The position numbers and the translations under genes are program-made. The notes under the pieces are model-generated. The model worked only from the letters and a program-made list of their open reading frames with translations, did not search any database and was not told the DNA's origin. A stretch of 64,000 nucleotides of DNA from assembly GCA_011503125.2 (NCBI GenBank), contig WWBZ02000008.1, forward strand, positions 496,001 through 560,000, in the 5' to 3' direction. Positions 1 through 12,099 of this stretch are shown piece after piece (the stretch's first letter is position 1; each line of letters starts with the position of its first letter). The stretch is from Botryosphaeria dothidea. Lineage: Eukaryota; Ascomycota; Dothideomycetes; Botryosphaeriales; Botryosphaeriaceae.

Positions 1-592
1 GCTATTTCTTATCTATTTATTATCTCTAGAAAGTAGAGAGTAAGTTTAGTAATAGCTAGGGGGGTAGGAGGCTTCGGGGCTACTTAGACTATAATTTATA
101 CCTAGCTATAAGTATTAGATATAGATATAGAGGTAGCCTAGATACGATTAACTATCTTTTAGACCTATTAGACCTCTTTAAGAATATTCTTAAGGCCTAG
201 CTCCTTAGTAGTTACCTTCTAGTAGATAGTAATATAATCCTAGAAGATTATCTTAGTAATATTAAGAAAATTTTTTACTTAGCTAGAGAGAACTAAAGAA
301 AGGCTAGCGGATATTTATAGGGCTTAGAGGAGGGTATCTACTATTTTTAAGGCTCTCTTAACGTATTCTACGCTATACTAGGTACTCTACGGTTTCTTAG
401 GAGTATATTAGAGCTAGATAGAGATAGTTACTAGGGGAGGCTATTCGCCTCTTCCTATATCCTCTATATTAACTACTTCGCGGCTATAGTTATCTTAAGT
501 ACTATTTTAGAACTCGCGAAACCTAGAAGAGTCCTTAGGACTCTCTCCCGGCGCCGTAGCTTAGAGTCGATTTTTTAGTATAGTTATATTTT
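1..592 (-). mobile_element. Tad-like LINE, 5' (ORF1) fragment, RIP-mutated
   Basis: This aligns by eye with 14313-14905 and with the ORF1 regions near 25,000 and 33,400, and it ends at the common LINE 5' boundary (the reverse complement of the sequence around the ORF1 start). No CA or TG dinucleotide is visible, so no ATG is left. The element runs off the left edge of the window. It abuts a chromovirus gag fragment without an obvious target duplication. Confidence 0.8.
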
Positions 593-1132
593 TTCTCTAG
601 TTATAGATAGGCTTAGTACGATCTCTTTTAGAATTATTACTATTATTTATTCTTTTATTAGAACGGATATTTATAGACTTAATTTCTTAACGACGATATT
701 CGGTCTTACGAAGAGTTTTAAGTAGCTATTTAAGAGAGATAAAGATAAGAGTAGCTACTAAGAGGGCTAAGCTAATAGAAATACTATTCTATATCTTATT
801 AATCTTCTCTTCTTTAGTAGAATTAGTAAGAGACTAGAGTATATATAGGCGGGCGTAGTAGAAGTCTACTATCTCTTTCTCGTTTTATCTAGTAAGAATA
901 AGGTTATTAGTAGCTTTTTTCTTTGCGATATCTATTCTATATATCTTTTCTAGCTTTTCTAAGAAATCTAGGACTATCTAGTAGCTACTAATATACGGGC
1001 GTATTATAGTAGTAATTAAATTAGTAAGGCGAGAGTAGATATAGCGAATTATTAGCTTCTAATTTTCTTTAAAGAAATCCTCTTTAACTTTAAGCTTAAA
1101 AATTATATTATTCTTAAAGTTAACGAAAGTAT
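593..1132 (-). mobile_element. Chromovirus gag fragment (same family as 15806-24772)
   Basis: The stretch matches 22918-23456, inside the second LTR element, nearly base for base apart from C/T and G/A differences. No LTR is attached. It is wedged between a LINE 5' end and the tail of another LINE, so it is either a truncated copy or a rearrangement product. Confidence 0.75.
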
Positions 1133-1764
1133 AGATAGATAGATAGATAGATAAATTTATTTCTTCCCGATATAGCTCCCTTACGGATCTATACGGGGCT
1201 AGCTATCTATAGTTATTTTATATAAGAGGAAAAATCTTTTCGCCTAGTAAAAACCTCTTCTCTCTCTCTAGGTATACTATTCTATACTAGTTCTTATTTT
1301 TTCTTCTTACTAGTAGCGGCTACTATAGTAGCCCTATATTTACCTACTAAATCTATCTCTTTAGTTCTTATTCTTATAGTTATTCGGGTCCTAGTAGTCT
1401 TAGTAGTTCTAGTTATTCTCTTAGTTTCTTTTTCTAGTTATCTTTCTATATTAGTTCTCTTACTAGACTAAATTATTTAAGTAGTTCTAGATATAAGAAC
1501 TAGTCTATTACTACTTTAATCCTCTTCTTTATTAAGAGAAGAAAGTAGTAGTCCGTAGTCTCTACTCTTTAGAGTATTTATACTCTATTCTATTAGAAGT
1601 AGGGGTAGAAGAGAAGAATATACTTTAGGATTTATCTATACTAGCCGTATAGATAGGTAGAACTAGAGTATTCTAGTATCTTATACCTTAAGAGAAAGTT
1701 CTCTAGTCTAATATACTTTATATATAGTAGAATAGCGAGTATACTCTATAGCTTAGATAGTTTA
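1133..1764 (-). mobile_element. LINE 3'-end fragment, 5'-truncated
   Basis: It starts with the LINE 3' tail read in reverse (gatagatagataaattt), followed by the conserved 3' UTR and the C-terminal part of ORF2. It stops after about 630 bp, where the tail of the next minus-strand LINE begins. This is the usual 5' truncation of target-primed LINE insertions. Confidence 0.8.
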
Positions 1765-4700
1765 CTATAGATAGATAGATAAATTTATTTCTTCCCGATA
1801 TAGCTTCCTTACGGGTCTATACGGGGCTAGCTATCTATAGTTATTTTATACGAGGGAGAAAACCTTTTTACTTAGTAAAAACCCCTCCTCTCTCTCTAGG
1901 TATACTATCCTATACTAGTTCTTATTTTTTCTTCTTACTAGTAGCGGCTACTATAGTAGCCCTATATTTACCTACTAGACCTATCTCTTTAGTTCTTATC
2001 CTCGTAGTTATCCGGGTTCTAGTAGTTCTAGTAATTCTAGTTATTCTCCTAGTTCCTCTTCCTAGTTATCTTCCTATATTAGTTTTCTTACTAGACTAAA
2101 TTACTTAAGTAGCCCTAGGCGTAAGAACTAGTCTATTACTACTTTAATCTCCTTCTTTATTAAGAGAAGGGAGTAGTAGTCCGTAGTTCCTATTCTTTAG
2201 AGTATCTATATTCTACTCTATTAGAAGTAGGAGTAGAAGAGGAGGATATACTTTAGGGTTTATCTATACTAGCCGTATAGATAGGTAGGACTAAGGTATC
2301 CTAGTACCTTACGCCTTAAGAGGAAGTCCTCTAGTCTAATATACTCTATACGTAGTAGAGTAGCGAGTATACTCTATAGCTTAGATAGTTCGCTATAGAT
2401 TTATCTAATTTTTAGGTTCTACTATATACTTTAGGCTACTAGCTTGTCTTATCTTCCCTAGCTAGTAGACTTTATCTATCTCTCCTTCTACTTATTTCTA
2501 TATACTATACGTAGCTTCGTTCGCTTCGGGAGACTCTAGTAGATAGAGAGATAGTAGTTAAGGAGTAAGTTTACCTTTTTTCTAAGTAGGGTTCTTCTAG
2601 TAGGGCTAGTAGCGCCTCTAGTACTTAGAGTAGCCCGAGCTATCTATTTAATACTTTAGTAAGTTTTCTCTACTACTATCGCGACTAGGCTATTTCTAGC
2701 TCTAATAGCCTAGGCTAGTACTAGTTCGTCTAGGTGTAGTAAGAGTAGAGGAATCCCTATCTTATACTCTAAGGTTTATATACTAGTTAACTTATACGCC
2801 CCTAAAATAGTACGTAGGCACTAGTTTTAGATCTTCTTTAGTAGCTAGATAGTTATTTTTCTCTACCCTAGGATTCCCTCTAGGGTATACTATATCCTAT
2901 AGCCGTAGGTAAGGACTAGCCTTACTACGGCCGTATAGATATAACGGGCTTTAGTAAATAAGGCTCTCTAGGTAGACGCCGCGAGTCTAGAGAGAGATAT
3001 ATACTATTTAATTACCTTAGCTTCTATTTCTCTAATATAGGGTCTCTATCTAAGCTTATTATCTACGTAGACTTCTAGAATCTTAATTATAGGCTCTAGG
3101 TATCTAGTAAATCTAGGAATACGGATCCCTACTACTATATTAAATCTCCTTAGTTTCCTTATAAAATAAATAAGGTAATACTTATCGGGCGAGAAAGCTA
3201 ACCCGTAGGTAGCTATCTAGTACTCGTAAATTTAATATACTCCCTCTAGTATCCTATAGTTCTATTCTATAGATCTACTAAAGGTTAGGATATTAGTATT
3301 ATCGACGAATCTAAGGGGAAAGATATTATCTCTACGTAGCTATATAAGTAGATTAGAAGTAAAGAATAAGTAGAGTATCGGCGATAGTAAGAATTCCTAG
3401 AGAATCCCGGTTAAGGTCTAGATTAGTAGACTAGTAAAGTCTCCGAAGGATAGCTAAGTAGTACGATCCTATAGAAAGGATCGGGTAAATCTTTCTACCT
3501 ATTCTAGGAGTTTTGCTATTCTTATATTATAGAGAAGCCTTCTATAAGATACGTAGTTATATACTTCTAAGATATCTAGGCTAAGAACTAAAGCTACTAG
3601 CCCTAGGTCTTATAATTAGATAGTATAAATCTATTCTATAAGTAGGTTAAGAGCTACTACTACGAATCTATTTCTCCTAGCTTCTATCTATATATTAGGA
3701 AGTAGGCCGTATACTTTAGTAGCTTAGGAGATTCTATCTACTATAATTCTCTTAAGTAGCTTTTCTAGCGTATTAAGTAAAGTAATTAGCCTAAATAACT
3801 TAGCTTTAGTATAGTCGTCTCTCTATAGTTTTCTAAAAACTACGGTAATAGAGCTTTTAAACTATCTAAGATAGTATCTAAGTACGAAGTATTTCTAGAA
3901 GAGCCTAGTAAGGGGTCCCCTTAGTATCTTAGCGTATTACTTTAGAAACCTATTAGTAATCTTATCTAGATTTAGTATTTTATTTAGAGGAAGCTTCTTA
4001 ATAGTATAGAGGACCTACTCTTTAGTAAGATCTTAGAAAAGCTCTACTAGTACTAGATATATATATCTATCTAGATTTAAAAGATCGGTAGCCCTAGAAG
4101 GTAGAAAGAACTAGTTAGTAAGAATTTCTACCTTAGACTAGTTATTATAATATAGTTATTTATCTACTTTTTAGAGGGGTAGAAACTAAGATAGAGCTAG
4201 AGGTTCTAGTACTCTTATTTTTATTTACTTTAAAAGCTTCTAGAGTATAGATAGATCCGAAGTAATCTTAGCTACTATTCTACGCTATACTTTTATTCTA
4301 TCTCTTCTAATCTACCTCTTCTTACTATTAGTAATAGTTTAATATACTATCTAGTCCTCTTCTCTCTCTATAGCCGTCTACTTTCTTCTAGCTACTCTAG
4401 CCTAGTATACTAGATTTAAATACTTCTTTATCTATTATATAGAGATCTAGAGCGAGGATCTCGCTACTAAAATAGTCTTCTAGATTATTCTTTAGATAGC
4501 CTCTTAAAGTAGTATAGTAAAGTAATCTAAGTCTACTTTAGTATTAAGAGGGGCTACTTTAAGATATTCGAGCTTTAATTAGAGTATATTATTAGTTCTC
4601 TTCTAGTCTACTTTCTTCTACTAGAGCCTTAGAAGGCGTAGTTTTATAAAGATAGAAGAAAAATTAAGTATAGTAAGAATAGATAGATAGTTAGAGGATA

Positions 4701-5690
4701 ATTCGAGCTTCTAGCTAACTCTATAGCTAAGAATTCTCTTCTCTAGCTACTATAATATAAAGATAAGATCTAGAGTACTCTCGCTACTACTATCTCGTCT
4801 AGTAATAGTATCTTTTAGAAGAGCTAGGTTAAGATTAGCTATAATAGCTATTTTAATTAGATTATCTACTAGAGTATAGTATATTAGAGAGATTATATCT
4901 TCTTAGATAGAATAGTAGAGATTAAAGTTCTCTAGGAGAATATACTCTTCTAGTTTTCTAAGAACTTCTAGTAGAAGAGATAGGGTTTCTAGCGCTATAC
5001 TAGTATAAGAGACTAGCGGAGGATTATAGTAGTTATAGATATAGATTATATATATTCTAGTAATAAGAAATAGTATAATAAGATCTAGTAAATAGACTAT
5101 TACTTACTAGAAGTCGGGGCTAATAGCCTTACTTATAAAGAAGTAGGTTCTTACTACTTTCTTCTAGAAAAAAACTATATAATAGATAGAGTATCTTACT
5201 ATTATCTTAACTCTTAGGTTTCTCTAAGGTTCCTAGATAGCTAGAATATAGTAGATCTTTAGGTCTACTTTCTTAAAGAGCGGAAGTATTATTCTATTCT
5301 TACTCTTATAGACGTTATACTATATAATAGAGAGAGAGCCTATATCTAATATTAACTTCCTTCTATCTCTAAGTCCGGCTATAAGGGGGCTAGTAGTATA
5401 GGCTATAAGAAGGAAGTTCCCGCGGGCTTCTCTAAGGCGTATTATAAGCTATTAAGTTCGGTAAACCTTATTTAGTTAGAAGGCGGAGAGCGGCTTAAAT
5501 CTCTTAGCCTATCTAGTCTTCTCTTAACTAGCTTCTTCTTTCTAATTCTCTTTCTTAGTCTAACGGTTAACTAGTTAGTTTAAGGCTATATTTTAGTTAT
5601 TAGGGGTTCTTCCCGGTATCTTTCTAGTACTACTAAACGGGCCTAGGCGGCCTTAGTATAATAGGCTCTACGTATTAGATAGAAGTTACT
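1765..5690 (-). mobile_element. Tad-like LINE, 3' two-thirds (continues at 13683-14914)
   Basis: Read on the minus strand it holds, from right to left, the zinc-knuckle ORF1 region, an endonuclease/exonuclease/phosphatase-type endonuclease, a reverse transcriptase and the 3' tail at 1765. The LTR element 5691-13682 splits it; the LINE resumes at 13683 and ends at the common 5' boundary near 14914. Added together the parts come to about 5.15 kb, the same as the full-length plus-strand copies at 34943 and 42584. All reading frames are riddled with TAA/TAG in place of CAA, CAG and TGG, so it is dead. Confidence 0.85.
5686..5690. repeat. Target-site duplication ttact, left copy (chromovirus 1)
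   Basis: The five bases ttact lie directly before the left LTR and again at 13683-13687 directly after the right LTR. Both flanks are the same LINE sequence, so the site is the integration point of the element. Confidence 0.85.
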
Positions 5691-6182
5691 TATAACGAGC
5701 GGGCCTCTATCTCTAAGAATCTAAATATTAAAGAGAGTAGAAATCTATTAAAGAGTTTTTCTTAAGTAGATATAAGAAGAGGTACGTAAGAAACGAGTAG
5801 ACGACTAAAGACTAAGTACTACGTACGAAGGCCTTATTACTAATAGAGTCTAAATTCTATTACGAAGTTCTATTATTAAAGTTAACTATAAAGGTTAAAG
5901 CTATCTAAGGAGTATAGTTTATATATACGTAGAAGATTATCTATAATCTATATACTTAGTTAATAGAGCGCGATTAGTTAGCCTTAGTAACTAATTAAGA
6001 ATTACTAACTAAGCGTACTAGCTTAGTTAGCTCTATCTACTTAGTTAGTCTTAGTAACTAAGCGGGTAGGTCTAACTAATCGCGAGAGTTATATAACCTC
6101 GGATTCTTATAACTCCGACTTCTATTATTCCCTACGGGGCTAATTCTTAACTTTCTTAACCTATAGAGGCTACGCCGTAATA
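5691..6182 (-). repeat. 3' LTR of chromovirus 1
   Basis: This 492-bp repeat matches 13191-13682 with scattered C/T and G/A differences, mostly at former CA or TG sites. It begins tataacg and ends gtaata on the plus strand. Confidence 0.93.
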
Positions 6183-6198
6183 CTATCTCTCTTCTTAA
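6183..6198 (-). other. Polypurine tract of chromovirus 1
   Basis: Read on the minus strand, the 16 bases next to the 3' LTR are aagaagagagatagta, almost all purine. This is the expected plus-strand primer site and confirms the minus orientation. Confidence 0.7.
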
Positions 6199-6280
6199 GA
6201 ATCTTCGACCCGAAGATTCTTCCGCGTTATCTATTTTCTTACGGATTCTTCTTAGATTATTCTTTTTTTATAAGTCTATT

Positions 6281-7145
6281 ATATCTAAGCGTAAGCGGGA
6301 TACTACTAAGGAGCGATAGCGTCTAGTAGATCTAGTAGCGTCTATCTCGTTACCCGCGGAACGTTCTTATTTTAAGTATAAGTTATATAGCGTAGTTTAT
6401 AAGGTTTTACCGGGTCGCGCTCGTTATAGTACTTATCTCGCGAAGGGTTTTATAATATACGACGCGAAGAGTTTATCGCTTACTAGAGGTAAGTTTTAAT
6501 TCTTTTTCCTAGTCGCGTGTATTAATCTATATTCTAGCCCGTAGCCTTCGTCGCGAGTAGAAGAAGTTAAAGACTAAGGAGGCTAAAGCTTATAAGAAAT
6601 TTCTTACTTCTCTAGCTAAGCTAGATCGGTTATAAGAGGAGCGGGACCGTTTATACGCGGAATAGGAGAAGGCTCGTTTAGCTTATAAAGAAAGCTTACG
6701 TCGTTAAGAGAAAGAGCTTAGAACTATTACGGCCCGTCTAAAGCGTTTACGGGATAACTAGCGTTTATTAGAGAAGAGAGGTTTCCGGGCTCTTCTTACT
6801 AAGTCCGATAATCTTAACGCGTTATATAAGTATAATCGTTAGAAGGCGAAGGAGCTACTAGCTGCGTTAGCCGAGGATAAAGGGTATACTTCTAATCCTA
6901 AGAATTCTAAGGGTCCGTCCGTATTAAAACGGCTACGTTACGAGACGGTAGGTCTTACTACGCCGTATATAGCTAAGTCCGCCGAGTCTACCGGCGAGTC
7001 TATAGCTAGTACGAAATCTTCGTACTCTTCTAAGCCTATAAATTCTACCCGTTTATCTCCCTATCTTAAGAATCTCCCGTCGTTCTTATTTAGGGGCGAC
7101 CTCGTTTTCGTAGAAGGTTAGAGTTTTAACGGTAGAATTCTATAA
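6281..7145 (+). pseudogene. Antisense gene with intron inside chromovirus 1 (coiled-coil, Cys/His-rich N-terminus)
   Basis: This lies on the strand opposite gag-pol, between the chromodomain and the 3' LTR. Exon 1 is 6281-6488, with ATA at the start position (ATG after TG to TA change). A 49-nt intron (6489-6537) begins gtaagt, ends ctag and has a tattaat branch-like site. Exon 2 is 6538-7145. The frame is continuous across the splice, and its internal stops are TAA/TAG as expected from CAA, CAG or TGG. The first ~70 residues are basic and then have Tyr pairs spaced like Cys/His pairs (TGY or CAY would both become TAY). Residues ~75-170 are a charged Lys/Glu/Arg-rich coiled coil, and the C-terminus is Ser/Pro-rich. 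It resembles hypothetical proteins I recall as abundant near fungal retroelements; no function is known to me. A captured host gene or a regulator of the element are both possible. Confidence 0.7.
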
Positions 7146-7149
7146 CGAG

Positions 7150-10100
7150 ATCTAGATATATATCGTCCTTAGGTACCTATTAGTTATCCTTATTTTCGTA
7201 TTCTTTCTATTTAATAAGATATTTAAGCTAATATCCGAATCTTTTATAGTCTAAGATCTTTTCGACTAGATATTTATCTTCTTCGATATCTAGGTTTTCT
7301 AGAATTATCTCTTCTAGAGTTTCTAGAATTATAGCGTTTTTTAGTACTAGCTCGAGTAATACTACGTAAAAGATAGAATTTATCCGTATCGTTATTAGTA
7401 ATTTAAGTCGATACGTAACGTTTCCGAGTTTTTCTAAAATTTTAAATAGACCGGTTTTCTTAAAATCTAATTTATCGCTTAGTTACTTCGATTTAATATT
7501 TTTTATAAGGAGGTATACTTTATCCCCCCTCTTAAGGTTCGGTGCCGCCTAGTACCGTCTATTATAATATTTAGATATTATAATTCGTACGTGCTCGAGG
7601 TCGAGACTAATAGCTTTATATAGTTCTTTTAGTTATTCGGCTTTAAGAATACCTTACTAGGTTAATTTTCGACTTAGAATAGCTTCTCTATACGCGTCTA
7701 GTTCGAATCTATAGTTAGTAAAGAATAGAGATACGTTAGTTAACTCTTATTTAGCGCTATTATAGACGAACTATACTATAGATAGCTATATAGCCTAATC
7801 GTTTTATAGATAGTTAACGAAATAGCGGAGGTACTATTCGAGAGTCCGGTTTATCCGTTCTATCTAACCGTCCGTTTACGGGTATACGGTTATAGAGAGT
7901 TTATTTTTAGCCCTAAGTTAACGTATAAGCGTTTACTAAAATTTAGAACGTATTAGCTTATTTCTATCCGAAACTAGTTCTTCCGGTATTTCGTAATCCG
8001 TAAAGATATATTAGAGGAACGTATAGGCTAACTATTCTATATTCGATATCTTAAGGTAGAGTAAGAAGTAAGCGTACTTCGTAAGTCTATCGATAAAGAC
8101 TAGGATCGAGTCGTACTTAACTTTAGTAAGCGAGTCTCTTAACTATAGTAGCTTCGTAATAAAGTCTAGCGTAACTAATTACTATAGTCGTTCTAGAACT
8201 TCTAGGGATTATAGTTATCCGTACGGAGCGTATATCGTAGCTTTACTTCTAATATAAAGATTATATTACGAGATTATACGCTAGACTATCTTCCGTAACC
8301 CTAGAAAGTAGAAGTTTCGTATAATTCTTTTAGTTATCCTATCGATACCCTAATATCTATACGCGAGTACTTCGTATATATTCTTAACTAGTACTTCTCG
8401 TAGTCTTACCGGAATATAGATTAATCTTTTAAAGAGAAGCGTTCCTTCCCTATCTTAAGTAATACGCGGGTCGTTCTTAAGCGCTAAAAGTTCCTACGCG
8501 AAGAAGTCCTATACGTATACTTCTCGGATCTTTAGATACTATAGGTTTAACTCGATACGAAGTATTAGAAAAGACGGTCTAGTAAGAATAAGCGATCTAT
8601 CGCTATTTACTACGAATACTATAGGATACGGCTCGATTCGTTCTTCTATATAGTCTATTCTTCTACTAAGCGCGTTAGCGACGGTATTATTTATATCTTT
8701 TCTATATATAATCTTAAAATCGTAGAAGGCTATTTCTTTAGACTAGCGAACCTATTATTAGTTTAGCTTCTTAGTCGTAGTAAAGCGCGTAAGGTTTTAA
8801 TAATCGTAATATACTACTATCTAATAGCTAGCTCCTTTAAGATAGTATCTCTATTACTTAAATACTAAGACGATAGCTAAGAGCTTCTTATTATAAGTAT
8901 TATAGTTAAGCTCCGCCGGTGTAAACTTTCTAGAGTAAAACGCGATTAGATACTATTTACCTTAATCGTTAGGCTAGCTAAGATATACTCCGAGGGCGAA
9001 TTCTAACGTATTAGTTTCTACTTCGATAGGTTTATCGGGGTCGTATATCTCTAGAACCGGTGCTTCGTAAAATATCCGTTTAAGCGATTCGAAGGCTTAC
9101 TACTAATCGTTTTTCTATTTAAAGCTATACTTCTTTCGAGTAAGTCGCGTTAAAGATTCCGTAATCTTTAAGTAGTTTTAAATAAACTTTCGATAGAAGT
9201 TCGCGAATCTAAAAAAAGACTAAACTTCCTTAATCGTCTTAGGTACTAGCTATTCTCTAATAGAATCTAGTTTTAAGTCGTCTATACCGACGTAACCTAG
9301 GGTAATAATAAAGCCTAAGAATTCTATTCTTTAAACGTGCTATTCGTATTTCTCGGGTACGATAGATAGATTCTTTACCTAGAGGGCTTCTAGGACCTTT
9401 CTAATATACTTCTTATAATTCTCGAGAGTTTCTAAAAAGATAAGAATATCGTCGAGGTAAGCTAAGTAGAAGATATCTAAGTATTCGCGTAGTGTATCGT
9501 TAACGAGATTTTAGAAGGTTACTAGTACGTTAGTAAGCCCGAATAGTATAACCGTATACTCGTAGAGTCCTAGCCTCGTTCTAAAGGCTATCTTCTATTC
9601 TTCCTCTTCTTTAATCCTAACTAAATAATATCCTTTCCGGAGGTCTAGCTTCGTAAAGTACTTTGCTTTTCCTAACTTATCCTAGAGCTCGTCGATACGC
9701 GAGAGCGGATAGCGGTTCTTAATCGTAATATCGTTAAGTTATCGGTAGTCGATATAGAGGCGTAATTTACTATTCTTCTTTAGGATAAAAAGGATTAGAT
9801 ATCCGGCTAATAACGTCGAAGGCCGAATATATCTACGCTTAAGGTTCTTCTCGATATATTTTCTTAAAGCCTCTATTTTCTTTACTAATAAGAAGTAAAT
9901 AGGCTTATAAGCTAGCTTCGTGCCCGGCTTAAGTAGAATCTCGTAGTCCTATAGTTAATACTTTAGTAAATCTTCTTTTCCTCTTTCTTAGTAAACGGCT
10001 CTTAAGTCCTAGTACTCGCTAGGTACCGTTTCTATTTCCGGTATTAGAGGTTCTCTATATAGATTATTCTATATCTCTAAACTACTATATTATTCTCTTC

Positions 10101-11400
10101 TAATCCTCGCGGGATCGTCTCCGCTAATAGGAGTAGGACTATTCTTATTCTTAAGTCTTTCCCGTACGGCCTTAGCTAATACTCTCTATTATACCGCCTA
10201 TAAGGGTTTAATATATATAAGATAGACCTGCTAGCCTTAGCGTCTTATACGCTTAAATACCTCTTCTAAGATTATTTAGACGTTAATCTAAGAATCTACG
10301 GCTACTAATTGCTTACGCGAAGCCTTATTCTTAGCCTTATACCTTTTCCTCGTAGTTCTTCGTAATATATACTATACTTATTCGTTAGGAATACTAGACT
10401 CGGTTAGTCTTACTCCGCTTAAGGTGCTATATTTTACTAAGAAAGCGGCGTCTCGCACGCTACTATTCTAGTTCTATCTTATATCTTTCTTAAGATTACC
10501 GTTAATACTACTATTACTAGATCTTACGCTATTATTACTAGAGTCGTAGCTTAAGTCGGAAGTATCGTTTCGCTTAGTAGAGCTTATTTCTATAATAGAA
10601 TTATATTTTACTAAGAAGGCTTCGCTACTTACGTCGTAGTCCTAGTACTAACTTATACTACTATCGGAGTCGCCTACGTAGTTACTATATTTAGACCTTA
10701 TACTAGCTACTTCTCGTGTTAATATCGATAGAAGCTTTCGAAGGATATCTAATAGCCTATTCTTCTTCTATAATTCTTATTTTCGTAGAAAATTCTTAAG
10801 CTCTTCTCGAAAGATAATAGAGTCTTCTTCTCCGAAGTCGAAGATAGGTTTCTATATCCGGATCTAGGATATACCTAGAATAATATCGTGCCTAAGAATA
10901 CGTTAGACGTCGAGAAAAATCCGTTCTTAATAGTTCCCTATCTAGAGGGTTACTTCCTCTATTTCTATTTTTACCTAGCCTTCTCCGTAGACTACCTAGG
11001 ATCCGTCGAATCTACTAAGGAAATACGGTTCCTTTTTCTTACGGTACGGGATATTTATCTTCTATATAAGCTCGTTATAGATAAAATTTCCGCTTAATCC
11101 TATATCGATTAGGATTCTAGTAGATACTCCGTTAAGTATTCTCTATATCTTAAACTATTTCTATAGATTTAGTCCGGTAAGAGTTTCCGTTTTCGATATA
11201 CGTAATACTATATAAAGGAACCTAGACTATAGCCCCTAGATTAGTTCTATTACCGTAGGGCCGTCTAGTTTTTTAGTATAGGATAGCTATAGACTTTACT
11301 ATATATATAGTCTTTCTATTCGTTAACTTAGAGATATACTTACTTCTAGTTAGTCTATTTATCGGCGTTCTACTTCCTTCGCTAATAGACTTTATCTTTT
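7150..11400 (-). pseudogene. Chromovirus 1 pol (protease, RT, RNase H, integrase, chromodomain)
   Basis: From right to left on the minus strand: a protease/RT linker (about 10,740-11,300); a reverse transcriptase (about 9,240-10,000) with an intact YLDD catalytic motif at 9448-9459; RNase H (about 8,640-9,110); an integrase core (about 7,560-8,400) with a recognisable DFI...DRLTK segment; and a chromodomain (about 7,150-7,330) in which two aromatic-cage-type Trp codons now read TAG. The frame is largely continuous but full of TAA/TAG in place of Gln and Trp codons. The chromodomain puts it among the chromoviruses, which in fungi target heterochromatin. The start of pol relative to gag cannot be fixed, because ATG codons have been lost. 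Confidence 0.85.
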
Positions 11401-12099
11401 CGAACCTAATATCTAAAGGTTAGTCGATTAAGTTTCTTATCCGGAATCTACTAGAGTATATAATACTAGATCGTTACCGTACCGTACTAGTAGAGAATTC
11501 GTGCTAGCTCCCGAAGAAAGTCGTAGTCCGCTTACTCGCGTACTAAGGTTCCTTAATAGTATTATTCGACGAGTATCGTTTCTTTAGTTACCGGAAGTTC
11601 GTACTTCTTTCCGTCTTATTCGATTCGGGTTTCCTAAAGAGTATTCTAACGCTATCTCTAAATAACCGTAAGCGCGATACTTTTCTAATACGGAATCTAG
11701 ATTATTTAGCTAAGATTACTCTATTCGTCCTATAGGTAGTTACTAATACCGTATCTTTTAGCGAGAACTTCTAGCGAGATAAGGGTATCTAGCTTATCCG
11801 ATAGTATAGATATATTATCTAACTACGTTTTACTAGTACTCTCGTATAGTTCTTCTATTTCGCTATTAATAAGTTCGTCGTCTAGAGGGAAACTATCGAT
11901 AATATCGTCGGTCTCGATAACTTCTTCGTTCCTAGTTATTATACCGAAGTTTCGAGGTTCGTAAGGATACTATCTAGAGATATCTTTACTAGTTTAATAC
12001 GTCTAATAGTCGTTATCGTAATAGGCTATCTAGTATAGCGTATCGTAGTTATCTTAGCGAGATATAACCGACGCTTTACGCTAAGCGCTCGAAGTCTAC

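Noticed and set aside
10888..11097. Open frame of 69 codons on the plus strand
   Set aside because: It lies antisense within the protease/RT linker of chromovirus 1, starts with GTG and has no protein-like motif; it is a chance frame in mutated DNA.
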